Origin: Haematomicrobium sanguinis DSM 21259
GTDB lineage: Bacteria > Actinomycetota > Actinomycetes > Actinomycetales > Micrococcaceae
DNA length: 64,000 nt
NCBI RefSeq assembly: GCF_000688395.1
Contig: NZ_JIAG01000002.1
Coordinates: 1-64,000 of the forward strand
Direction of reading: 5' to 3'
The notes under the pieces were generated by a model. It had not been told where the DNA came from, searched no databases, and saw only the letters and a list, made by a program, of their open reading frames with translations. Of this stretch, positions 1-7,670 are shown piece by piece. Both the position numbers and the translations under genes were made by a program. Positions within the stretch are counted from its first letter, which is position 1, and each line of letters opens with the position of its first letter.

Positions 1-2188
1 CGGTTCCTGTTCCGACGGGTTCGGTGAGGTAGGTGTTGCACAGTGGTGAGGTCCATTGGATCGTGTTGGTTTCTGGGTCCAGGACTTTGGCTTGCCAGCC
101 GTGGTGGGTTTTGAGGTTGTGGTGTTTGCGACACAACAACTGCAGATTCTCCGGGTTGGTTTCGCCGCCGGTGTCCCATTCGGTGATGTGGTCGGCGTCG
201 GTACGACGGGCATTCACCCCACAGCCGGGGAACTGGCAGGTATCCGAACGCAGTTGCAGGAATTCACGCAACTGGGTGTCTACCCGGTAACTTGAGCGAC
301 CCAACGCGAGCGGCCTACCCGTGTTCGGGTCGGTAAATATCCGGTACAGGGTGTGCGCGGTTCCGGCGAGTTCGCGGATCGCGTCGGCGGGGATGGGACC
401 GTACCCGGAGAGCATCCCATCCTGCTCATCCAACCCCGCCAGAGTAGTGGCCGGGATCGTCACAAAAATTTTCGCTTCACCGCGCAACCCCGACCGCGAC
501 CCCGAGACGGTTTCCGGTTCCGGGCTGGCGTCCGAATGTGAACCATTTCCAGAATCGGGCACACGTGTCCCCTCGCCACTGGTTTCGGGCGCAGTGGTCC
601 CCTCGAACCCGGTTGCGTTCCTGGCGTCGGGCGCAGTGGTCCCCTCGAACCCGGTTGCGTTCCTGGCGTCGGGCGCAGGTGTCCCCTCGAAACCGGTTGC
701 GGTTCTGGCGTCGGGAGTGGTGTTTTGGTCGAACAAGTCATGGACCGCGTCGTAGGAGAGTCGCTCAGTCGGTGCTGAGCCGCCAGGACCAGTGTCCGCT
801 GGGTCGTGGTCGCGTGGTGGCCAAGACCCAGGTTCGGCTACTGATCCAGAATCGGTTTCGGACGCGCTCGTGGCGCTGGCTCCACCGGTGGACGGGCCCG
901 TCGCCGCGGAATCACCGGTTCCCGGTGACGTGGACGGCGCTGCGGGCGCACTCGTCCGCTCAGTCCCGCCAGTGGAGCCAGTGCTCTGGCTCGCGTCTGG
1001 GCCCGCGCCACTGGTCTCTGCCGGGTTGGGTGGGGTGTTCGGGTACGAGTGGTTGTAATTATGGGTGATCAGGTCGGTGAAAACATCTGCGATCAGTTGT
1101 TTCAATGTACGAGTGTCGTGCTCGGTCTTGGCGGTGATCGCGAAATCCGTGAGGGTGTTCATGAAACGGTGCGCCGCCGTCGCCGGGAGCAACCCCGAGA
1201 TGGAGCACATGCCGTTCGACTCGTTGCTGATCGACACGTACCGGTGCTTCATCTCCCGCCGCTCCCGCACCGCCAGTGGTTCGGCGTGTAACCGGTTCCG
1301 GGTCACCTCGGCGAACTTCGCCACATCATTCGCGGAGCGCACGGGGTATTGGCCGGTCACATCATATTTCACGGGGAACATGAACTCATGCAGGCGAGCG
1401 TCATAACTGGCGGCTTGCTCATCGGTCAGCCCGACACAGTGTTTCACCGCGGTTTTCACCAACCGGCTGTTCAGTAACCCTGTAATGAATCGTGCCTCGA
1501 GTTTCGGCAGCCGGGACAGGGTCGCGGTGTCGATGAGCATCCCGGTGGTCACGAACTCGCTGCGACCCCACAAGAGCGCCAACTCCGACCCAAGCCCCCA
1601 GAGCGCTTCATCCATCGCTTTCACCGACACACCGCACCACACCCGCGGGAACGCCACCTCGGAGTCCTCAACATCCCGGGAATCAAACCCCGGGAAAAAC
1701 GCCGAACCCCGCGGTGACGCTGACGCAGGATCGGCACTCGTACTCGACGACCCCGCGGCAGTGGAAGTGCTTGCGTTGGTAGGTGGAGTGACGGTGAACG
1801 CATCCTGATGTTTCCCTCGCCCCGAACCGCGACGTCCTTTGTTCCGTCCGATCCTCTCATCCAACGGTAAGTCAAGCAGTCGTTCTTGCTCCTCCGCCTC
1901 CACGCTCAACGCGACACCCGCAGCCAGATGCATCGCCGCCTCCACCTGCACCTGAGCACGCTCCAACACGCGCACCGCGCCCAGGGCGTCGCGCTTGAAC
2001 GCATCCGGTTTGTGCGCGTCACTAGCCGCGGTCGAGGTGGATGGTGATGCCGGGACGGTGGGCTCCGCCCCGAGAGGATTCCGAAGATCCTGCTGAAACT
2101 CGTGCATGAGCTTTTCCAGACCACAGGCGAGCCGGGCGACCGCACTGGTGCGGACCCCGAGCTCTGTCTGTGCCATAGGAAACGTCAT
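1..2188 (-). CDS. DUF222 / HNH endonuclease (13E12-repeat family), partial at left edge
   Basis: The minus strand is open without a stop from the ATG at 2188 to base 1 (729 complete codons), so the 3' end lies outside the window. The N-terminal part (about residues 20-380) looks like a DUF222 region. It is followed by a low-complexity Pro/Thr/Ser/Gly linker containing three 14-residue repeats (about residues 491-532). An HNH nuclease domain lies near residues 650-695: a CxFPGC zinc pair, then ADHITEWDTGG with His667, then a C..HH knuckle. The family is abundant in actinobacterial genomes; its biological role is not settled, and DNA cleavage is inferred from the HNH motif. A second start, ATG at 2176, would shorten the protein by 4 residues. 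The gene lies alone, 317 bp from vanW. The second family member at 50952 is clearly different in length and linker. Confidence 0.85.
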   Translation of the reverse strand, partial: MTFPMAQTELGVRTSAVARLACGLEKLMHEFQQDLRNPLGAEPTVPASPSTSTAASDAHKPDAFKRDALGAVRVLERAQVQVEAAMHLAAGVALSVEAEEQERLLDLPLDERIGRNKGRRGSGRGKHQDAFTVTPPTNASTSTAAGSSSTSADPASASPRGSAFFPGFDSRDVEDSEVAFPRVWCGVSVKAMDEALWGLGSELALLWGRSEFVTTGMLIDTATLSRLPKLEARFITGLLNSRLVKTAVKHCVGLTDEQAASYDARLHEFMFPVKYDVTGQYPVRSANDVAKFAEVTRNRLHAEPLAVRERREMKHRYVSISNESNGMCSISGLLPATAAHRFMNTLTDFAITAKTEHDTRTLKQLIADVFTDLITHNYNHSYPNTPPNPAETSGAGPDASQSTGSTGGTERTSAPAAPSTSPGTGDSAATGPSTGGASATSASETDSGSVAEPGSWPPRDHDPADTGPGGSAPTERLSYDAVHDLFDQNTTPDARTATGFEGTPAPDARNATGFEGTTAPDARNATGFEGTTAPETSGEGTRVPDSGNGSHSDASPEPETVSGSRSGLRGEAKIFVTIPATTLAGLDEQDGMLSGYGPIPADAIRELAGTAHTLYRIFTDPNTGRPLALGRSSYRVDTQLREFLQLRSDTCQFPGCGVNARRTDADHITEWDTGGETNPENLQLLCRKHHNLKTHHGWQAKVLDPETNTIQWTSPLCNTYLTEPVGTGT
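593..718 (-). repeat. Three in-frame 42-bp tandem repeats in the HNH gene
   Basis: Two adjacent 42-bp units (593-634 and 635-676) are identical. The third (677-718) differs at a few bases, and a degenerate partial unit precedes them (about 562-592). Each unit encodes 14 residues of the form PDARNATGFEGTTA. They lie in the linker between the DUF222 part and the HNH domain and keep the frame. Confidence 0.9.
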
Positions 2189-2196
2189 AACACCAC

Positions 2197-2202
2197 GCTA
2201 TA
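2197..2202 (-). promoter_or_regulatory. Candidate -10 box of the HNH gene, leaderless type
   Basis: Read on the minus strand, TATAGC ends 8 bases before the ATG at 2188, which would put the transcription start at or next to the start codon. No Shine-Dalgarno sequence is present. The other HNH gene at 50952 has the same arrangement (TATAGT, 6 bases, ATG). Confidence 0.45.
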
Positions 2203-2239
2203 ACCCGGCACCGACATTGAGCACCCCAAAAACCCCAAA

Positions 2240-2287
2240 TGTGGATAACTTCGGAAAAATCTTTAAAAAAATTTCAACTGTGGATAA
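2240..2287. promoter_or_regulatory. Pair of DnaA-box sequences flanking an A/T-rich stretch
   Basis: TGTGGATAA occurs at 2240-2248 and again at 2279-2287, in the same orientation, 39 bp apart. This is the reverse complement of the consensus DnaA box TTATCCACA. The spacer is rich in A and T. Two boxes are far fewer than in a normal actinobacterial oriC, and no dnaA or dnaN is nearby. Function is unproven. Confidence 0.35.
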
Positions 2288-2505
2288 CCTTGCTCGACCT
2301 CGGGAACTTTTCGACCAGCTTGCTAAGGAAATTCGGGGGGTCTTCGCCATTGCCGGCGTCATCGGTGGAAAAACGATTTCGCTTCACCGAATAAGTTGCT
2401 GCAGTATCTTGTCTTACGAACTCGCGAGCCCCACGAGCTGATGACCAGCCCACCACCGCGCTTGGTGAGGATTCTGCACCAAAGGCGAGCAACGCCGTCG
2501 TACCT

Positions 2506-3366
2506 TTAGGATGCCGTACCCGCTCCCGCGCGCTCGGGGCGAAAATCGAGAATTTCGGTGCCAATCAGCGATTCGTCGTAACATACCAGCGCATCGTTTT
2601 CACGAAGTAGCTCCTCTTCGAGGTACCTGCCGGACCGCTTATCCACCACACTTCTGACAATCGTGTTGTGCCGACGCACGGCACTACCATCGCGATAAAA
2701 ATACGCGTCCTGCTCCCTGATGTGGTACTTAAAATCCACCGGACGTTCTGCACGCAATTCGCCAACCAAATGTTCGTCAGTCACGTGCACACGAATCTGG
2801 AAATCCTGGTCGGTGTCATTACGGAATCGATAGTCAATAAAGTTGTGCATAATCGACGTCCCGACCCCAAAAGGAACCTGGCGGTTATAGTCCGGAAAGA
2901 GGTCCCACTCATTGTGGTGGTGATGCTCGGTGACGGTCAGTGGAGAATGCAAAATCATCCAATGAATCAAATTCGTAAATTGGCACATTCCGCCGCCACG
3001 GCCCGAATCGGCCCTCCCGTGAACAATGATCACACCATCGCGGTATCCCTGCCGCGCCGAAAGCGCGCCAACTAACGACCAGAATGAGAATGTTTCACCG
3101 GGGCGGATCACGATTCCGTCCACTTTCGGGGCGGCGAGCGCCAGGTTCACCGCCTTGTTCTCCTGCAATTGCGGATTAGTATTCCCCAGCAGTCGGCGGA
3201 TTAGCGACTTATGTCGATACACCACCGTCGGCAATGATTCCCCACTGCGGCGCGCTGCCAGCTTACTGCGATTGAGCGCATTGGAAAGGTGCCGGACAGC
3301 ACGTTGTTTGGCCAAAGAAACCTCATAGGTGAGCGGTGACAGCTCGCTGAACAATTTGCGCGGCAT
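2506..3366 (-). CDS. VanW family protein
   Basis: A 286-residue protein with the VanW signature: a PGETFSFW segment near residues 90-100, then a GGGMCQFTNLIHWM block around residue 125, and a conserved HHHNEWDLFPDYNRQVPFG stretch. VanW-like proteins accompany some glycopeptide-resistance clusters, but most homologues are chromosomal proteins of unknown role. Nothing else here suggests a van operon, so resistance should not be inferred. The ATG at 3366 follows a purine-rich GAGAAGGAAGAG ribosome site. I see no signal peptide or membrane segment. It is a single gene, divergent from livH. Confidence 0.85.
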   Translation of the reverse strand: MPRKLFSELSPLTYEVSLAKQRAVRHLSNALNRSKLAARRSGESLPTVVYRHKSLIRRLLGNTNPQLQENKAVNLALAAPKVDGIVIRPGETFSFWSLVGALSARQGYRDGVIIVHGRADSGRGGGMCQFTNLIHWMILHSPLTVTEHHHHNEWDLFPDYNRQVPFGVGTSIMHNFIDYRFRNDTDQDFQIRVHVTDEHLVGELRAERPVDFKYHIREQDAYFYRDGSAVRRHNTIVRSVVDKRSGRYLEEELLRENDALVCYDESLIGTEILDFRPERAGAGTAS

Positions 3367-3518
3367 GACTCTCTTCCTTCTCTCCGATCGATCCCCCGAG
3401 CTACCTATGAACGTTTCGCCGAAACGACCTCAGGTTACCTCGGAGCAACGCCGAAACCAGACTGTTACCTCGCGCGCACCGTGGGCCCCCAATCACTCAT
3501 GTAGCATGGTGAAAAGTT

Positions 3519-3534
3519 CGTGATCTGGATCACA
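3519..3534. promoter_or_regulatory. CRP/GlxR-like operator upstream of livH
   Basis: CGTGATCTGGATCACA contains the perfect inverted repeat GTGATC-TG-GATCAC and fits the CRP-family pattern GTGA-N6-TCAC. It lies about 80 bp upstream of the livH start in the vanW/livH divergent gap. A related, weaker site lies upstream of livK at 9162-9177. Confidence 0.55.
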
Positions 3535-3612
3535 CAGCTCACGTGCGCCGTCCGCTAGTCTTGTCGGGGTCAAAGGCGATCTCGGCACCTAACTTCATGA
3601 AAAGGTTCGCCC

Positions 3613-4989
3613 GTGCCAACAGCCGCGCAATGGGGACATCCGTGGAAACGATCCGTCCGCAGGGTCGTCACATTACTCGCCGTCGTCGCCTTTATGGCTC
3701 TGTCTTCCATTGGAATGGCGCAGTCCGCAAGCGCCGAAACCACACCGTCTGGGTCACCGACGTCAACGGATGCGGCCTCGGCACCGACTTCCAGCACCGA
3801 GCCTGCCTATGACAACACCATCTCCGGTAACTTGCGCAATGCGGGCGTCCCCATTGCCGGAGTCACCATCAAGGTCCAGTCAGAATCCGGCGGCTTTCAG
3901 GGCTCTGGCACCACTAATGACCGGGGAATTTGGCGGGTGGGGGTCCCCGATCGCGGCACCTACACCGTGGAGCTAGACGTCTCCACCCTCCCCGAGGGTG
4001 TGTCCCTGGCAGAAGGACAAGAAAACCCGCGAACTGTCACCTTTGGCGGCACCTCCAGCGTCTCCACGCTCTTTCTCTTAGGTGAAGGAATCGTCACCCA
4101 AACCACCAGTTTCTGGAACCAATTGGCGGACCGCGTGCTCGCCGGACTGAGCTTCGGCCTGCTCCTTGCCCTTGCCGCGGTGGGACTCTCGCTCATCTTC
4201 GGCACCACCGGACTCACCAATTTTGCCCACGGAGAAATGGTTACGCTCGGAGCCGTGTCCGCATACGGCTTTTCCGTGGCCGGACTACCCATCTTCTTAG
4301 CAATCGTCCTTGCCGTGATCGTGGGCGGAGTGTGGGGCTATGTCCAGGACGCCGGGCTATGGAAACCCTTGCGTAAACGCGGCATGGGCCTCATCCCGAT
4401 GATGATTGTCAGCATCGGTCTCGCCCTGACCATGCGCTACGTCATCCAGCTACTCTTCGGCACCGACACCAAGCAACTTCCCGGCGCCAATAGCCCGACC
4501 CTCGTCTTCGGCCCATTTTCGATCACCCAAAACAACCTGAATTCACTCCTCGTATCGCTGGTGGTCATCGTCCTTCTTGGGTTCCTCCTGCTTCGCACCC
4601 GCATCGGCAAAGCCACCCGCGCTGTCTCGGATAATCCCGCACTCGCCGCCGCATCCGGCATCGACGTCGACCGCGTCATCCGCATCGCCTGGGTGATCGG
4701 TTCCGCCGTCGCCGCCCTCGCCGGCATCCTGTGGGCGTACTACCGGCCCGGTATTAACTTCAATATGGGCCAGCAGATCCTGCTGCTCATCTTCGCCGGG
4801 GTGGTGCTTGGCGGCCTCGGCACCGTGTTCGGTGCGCTCGTCGGCTCCGTGATCGTCGGGCTCTTCGTGGAGGTGTCCACCATCTGGCTCGTCGCCGACC
4901 TCAAATACGTCGGCGCGCTCCTCATCATGATCCTGGTGCTTCTCTTCCGACCCCAAGGAATACTCGGCCGTAAGGAAAGGGTGGGTTAG
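3613..4989 (+). CDS. livH: LivH-type ABC permease with secreted N-terminal beta-domain
   Basis: The C-terminal ~290 residues (from about 165) are a branched-chain amino acid-type permease: many hydrophobic helices, the start block GLSLIFGTTGLTNFAHGE, and the closing FRPQGILGRK. Ahead of this sits an extension unusual for the family. It has a signal peptide (residues 1-41; Arg/Lys-rich start, hydrophobic core, ASA-ET cleavage-like site), a Ser/Thr/Pro spacer, and a domain at about 67-160 (SGNLRNAGVPIAGVTIKV, NDRGIWRVGVPDRGTYTVEL) that resembles Cna-B or carboxypeptidase-regulatory beta-sandwiches. The GTG start at 3613 follows AAAGG at 7 bases. It is first of a livHMGF operon; livM starts 2 bases later. 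The substrate is inferred only from family. Confidence 0.88.
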   Translation: MPTAAQWGHPWKRSVRRVVTLLAVVAFMALSSIGMAQSASAETTPSGSPTSTDAASAPTSSTEPAYDNTISGNLRNAGVPIAGVTIKVQSESGGFQGSGTTNDRGIWRVGVPDRGTYTVELDVSTLPEGVSLAEGQENPRTVTFGGTSSVSTLFLLGEGIVTQTTSFWNQLADRVLAGLSFGLLLALAAVGLSLIFGTTGLTNFAHGEMVTLGAVSAYGFSVAGLPIFLAIVLAVIVGGVWGYVQDAGLWKPLRKRGMGLIPMMIVSIGLALTMRYVIQLLFGTDTKQLPGANSPTLVFGPFSITQNNLNSLLVSLVVIVLLGFLLLRTRIGKATRAVSDNPALAAASGIDVDRVIRIAWVIGSAVAALAGILWAYYRPGINFNMGQQILLLIFAGVVLGGLGTVFGALVGSVIVGLFVEVSTIWLVADLKYVGALLIMILVLLFRPQGILGRKERVG

Positions 4990-4991
4990 CC

Positions 4992-5972
4992 ATGGACTTC
5001 GGAAACGTACTCGCCGGCGCCCTGAGCACGCTGATCGAACCGACCACCGCCGCCTACGGTCTCGCCGCACTGGGGCTTGCCGTCCACTTTGGCTTCGCCG
5101 GCCTCTTGAACTTCGGCCAGGCCGGGTTCATGGCCGTTGGCGCCTACGCCTATGCCATCTCCATCCTGACCTTCAACGCTCCTCTCCCCCTCGCCGTTCT
5201 GGCCGCCTTGATCGCCTCGGTCATCTTTGCGATCCTCCTTGGCATCCCCACGCTCCGGCTCCGGGCAGACTACCTCGCCATCGTCACCATCGCGGCCGCC
5301 GAAATCCTGCGCTACATCGTCACCACCAACCAGTTCAGCGACGTGACCGGCTCGGCCAACGGCCTGGCCCGATTCGAGGGCAGCTTCTACGCCTTGAATC
5401 CCTTCCCGCAAGGCACATACTCGCTCGGTCTTTTTAGCCTCAATGAGCGCGAGCTATGGATCCGGGTCGTCGGCTGGGCGCTGGTCATCATCGCCTGCAT
5501 CCTGGTCTACCTCTTGATGCGCTCGCCCTGGGGCCGCGTCCTTAAGGGCATCCGCGAGGACGAAAACGCGGTCCGCTCCCTGGGTAAAAACGTGTATGCC
5601 TTCAAGATGCAGGCCCTCATTATTGGCGGCATCCTCGGATCGCTCGGCGGCATGATCTTTGTGCTGCAACGCGGTTCGGTGCAGCCCGGAAACTTCTCCA
5701 CCGAACTCACCTTCTTCCTCTACACCTGCCTACTCCTAGGCGGTATGGCCACGGTCTTCGGCCCTATTCTTGGCGCGATGATCTTCTGGGTCGTGCTCTC
5801 GCTGACCCAGAGCCTGCTCTACGGCGCCATCGAAGCCGGGTGGATCACCTTCCTCACCACCACCCAGGCCGGACAAATCCGTTACATCTTCGTGGGCATA
5901 GCACTCATGCTTCTCATGATCTTCAGGCCACAAGGCATCCTCGGCAACAAGAAGGAGCTGGTCTTCTCATGA
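4992..5972 (+). CDS. livM: LivM-type ABC transporter permease
   Basis: A 326-residue integral membrane protein of the LivM family, the second permease of a high-affinity branched-chain amino acid-type importer. It has the typical GLAVHFGFAGLLNFGQAGFMAVGAYAYA start region, the IPTLRLRADYLAIVTIAAAEI block, and an EAA-like cytoplasmic loop (LKGIREDENAVRSLGKNVYAFK), ending in FRPQGILGNK as LivH does. The start lies 2 bases after the livH stop and the stop overlaps the livG start (ATGA), so translation is likely coupled. Related permeases also import urea or amides, so specificity is not certain. Confidence 0.92.
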   Translation: MDFGNVLAGALSTLIEPTTAAYGLAALGLAVHFGFAGLLNFGQAGFMAVGAYAYAISILTFNAPLPLAVLAALIASVIFAILLGIPTLRLRADYLAIVTIAAAEILRYIVTTNQFSDVTGSANGLARFEGSFYALNPFPQGTYSLGLFSLNERELWIRVVGWALVIIACILVYLLMRSPWGRVLKGIREDENAVRSLGKNVYAFKMQALIIGGILGSLGGMIFVLQRGSVQPGNFSTELTFFLYTCLLLGGMATVFGPILGAMIFWVVLSLTQSLLYGAIEAGWITFLTTTQAGQIRYIFVGIALMLLMIFRPQGILGNKKELVFS

Positions 5973-6859
5973 GCACCACCATAGATGACATCACCACCCA
6001 ATCCGCCGGTCCCGGGTGCACCAAAATCGACCCCATCCTGACGGCAGACAACGTGACCCGCACCTTTGGCGGGCTTAACGCCGTCGACGTTCAGCACCTG
6101 GAAATCCCGCGCAACAAAATCACCGCGCTCATCGGCCCCAACGGGGCCGGAAAGACCACGCTGTTCAACTTGCTCACCGGTTTCGACACCCCGCAATCGG
6201 GTTCCTGGACCTTTGACGGCACCGACTTGGCACACGTACCTAGCTTCAAGGTGGCCCGCATGGGCATGGTTCGCACCTTCCAACTCACCAAAGTCATGGG
6301 CAAACTCACCGTCCTGGAAAACATGCGCTTGGGCGCCACCGACCAAGGCGGCGAAAAGCTCCGCAATGCCCTCTTCCGCAGTTCGTGGCGCTCCCGCGAG
6401 GCCGAGATCACCGCCCAAGCCGAGGAACTCCTCGCCAAATTCAAGCTCGACGCCAAACGCGATGACTACGCCGCCTCCCTCTCCGGCGGTCAGCGCAAAC
6501 TCCTGGAAATGGCACGCGCCCTGATGACCAAACCGCGCCTGGTCATGTTGGACGAACCCATGGCCGGCGTCAACCCGGCGCTCACCCAGAGCCTCCTGGA
6601 CCACATTTTGATGCTCAAGGACGAGGGCATGACCGTCCTCTTCGTCGAACACGATATGCATATGGTTCGCCACATCGCCGACTGGGTCGTCGTCATGGCG
6701 GAGGGCAAGGTCGTCGCCGAGGGTCCGCCGGACGAGGTCATGAAGGATCAGGCCGTGGTGGACGCGTACCTTGGCGCGCACCATGACATCGACCTGTCCA
6801 AGACCGCCAATTTCCAGAAGCTGGAAGAAGAGCTGGAAGAGGAATTGCCGCATGAGTGA
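5969..6859 (+). CDS. livG: LivG-type ABC transporter ATP-binding protein
   Basis: A 296-residue cytoplasmic ATPase that powers the LivHM permease pair. Walker A GPNGAGKTT is near residue 55, the signature SLSGGQRKLLEMARAL near 175, Walker B LVMLDEPMAGVNP follows, and the H-loop is VEHDMHMV. The ATG at 5969 overlaps the livM stop (ATGA); a longer upstream reading is open but would run deep into livM and is not needed. The C-terminus is strongly acidic (EEELEEELPHE). The stop overlaps the livF start by 8 bases. Confidence 0.93.
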   Translation: MSTTIDDITTQSAGPGCTKIDPILTADNVTRTFGGLNAVDVQHLEIPRNKITALIGPNGAGKTTLFNLLTGFDTPQSGSWTFDGTDLAHVPSFKVARMGMVRTFQLTKVMGKLTVLENMRLGATDQGGEKLRNALFRSSWRSREAEITAQAEELLAKFKLDAKRDDYAASLSGGQRKLLEMARALMTKPRLVMLDEPMAGVNPALTQSLLDHILMLKDEGMTVLFVEHDMHMVRHIADWVVVMAEGKVVAEGPPDEVMKDQAVVDAYLGAHHDIDLSKTANFQKLEEELEEELPHE

Positions 6860-7577
6860 TCACGTCGTCGAAGTGAAGGACCTGGTTGCCGGCTACCTCC
6901 CCGGCGTCAACATCCTGAACGGCTGCTCCATCCATGCCGACAAGGGCGAACTCATCGGCATTATCGGCCCGAACGGCGCCGGCAAATCGACGCTGCTCAA
7001 AGCCATGTTCGGCCTTGTGACGGTCCGCTCCGGAAGCGTCACGGTCCGCGGCGAAGACCTGACCGGGCTACGCGCCAATAAGCTGGTCGCCCGCGGCCTC
7101 GGCTTCGTCCCGCAGACCAACAACGTTTTTCCCAGCCTCTCCATTGAGGAGAATTTGCAGATGGGCGCCTTTTTGCGTCCCAAGGATTTCAAAGAGAGGT
7201 TCGACGCCGTTGCCTCCATTTTCCCGGACCTCGCCACCCGCAGGGCTCAGCGGGCAGGTTCGCTTTCCGGCGGCGAAAGGCAAATGGTCGCCATGGGCAG
7301 AGCCCTCATGATGGATCCCGCAGTGTTGCTACTCGATGAGCCCTCGGCCGGACTCTCCCCCGTGCGTCAAGACGAGGTATTCCTGCGCGTCCACGAAATC
7401 AATCGCGCGGGCGTCAGCGTGATCATGGTGGAACAGAACGCGCGCCGCTGCCTGCAAATTTGCGACCGCGCCTACGTTCTCGACTCCGGGAAGGACGCCT
7501 ACACCGGTACCGGCCGAGAACTCTTGGAAGACCCGAAGGTCATCCAGCTCTACCTCGGCACGCTTGCCGCCTCCTGA
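6852..7577 (+). CDS. livF: LivF-type ABC transporter ATP-binding protein
   Basis: A 241-residue ATPase, the second nucleotide-binding subunit of the importer. Walker A GPNGAGKST is near residue 39, the signature SLSGGERQMVAMGRAL and Walker B VLLLDEPSAGLSP follow, with MVEQNARRCL as H-loop region. The start MSDHVVEVKDL at 6852 lies within the end of livG; upstream in-frame codons read through livG and are not family-like. It is the last gene of livHMGF and is followed after 14 bp by a strong two-way hairpin. Confidence 0.93.
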   Translation: MSDHVVEVKDLVAGYLPGVNILNGCSIHADKGELIGIIGPNGAGKSTLLKAMFGLVTVRSGSVTVRGEDLTGLRANKLVARGLGFVPQTNNVFPSLSIEENLQMGAFLRPKDFKERFDAVASIFPDLATRRAQRAGSLSGGERQMVAMGRALMMDPAVLLLDEPSAGLSPVRQDEVFLRVHEINRAGVSVIMVEQNARRCLQICDRAYVLDSGKDAYTGTGRELLEDPKVIQLYLGTLAAS

Positions 7578-7591
7578 CCTGCACTCATCTC

Positions 7592-7643
7592 AAAAGCACT
7601 GTGGCTGTGACCCAACCGTTCGGGTCACAGCCACAGTGCTTTT
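7592..7643. terminator. Bidirectional terminator between livF and livK
   Basis: A perfect 22-bp stem (7592-7613 with 7622-7643) around the 8-base loop AACCGTTC. It has A-rich and T-rich ends, so it can stop transcription from both convergent sides. Confidence 0.9.
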
Positions 7644-7670
7644 TCGAGTTGATCGCTGAGCTAGCGTCTC

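Larger units (their letters stand above)
2189..2505. other. Intergenic region between HNH gene and vanW
   Basis: No coding sequence is supported here. The region holds the HNH promoter (near 2197), two perfect DnaA-box 9-mers (2240 and 2279) separated by an A/T-rich stretch, and otherwise unremarkable sequence up to the vanW stop codon. I saw no clear terminator for vanW. Confidence 0.6.

Noticed and set aside
593-718. Possible CRISPR-like repeat array
   Set aside because: The 42-bp units are directly adjacent, without spacers, and in frame within a coding sequence.
1-2188. Reading the left-edge HNH gene as a frameshifted pseudogene
   Set aside because: Several short open frames overlap it, but the true minus frame is uninterrupted from 2188 to the edge and carries a full HNH motif.
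2240-2287. Possible replication origin
   Set aside because: Only two DnaA boxes are present, with no dnaA, dnaN or dense box cluster nearby.
2506-3366. Vancomycin resistance operon
   Set aside because: Only a VanW-like protein is present, without vanH, vanA/B, vanX or a VanRS pair.
5882-6853. 323-codon minus-strand open frame
   Set aside because: It mirrors livG, which has all ABC ATPase motifs.
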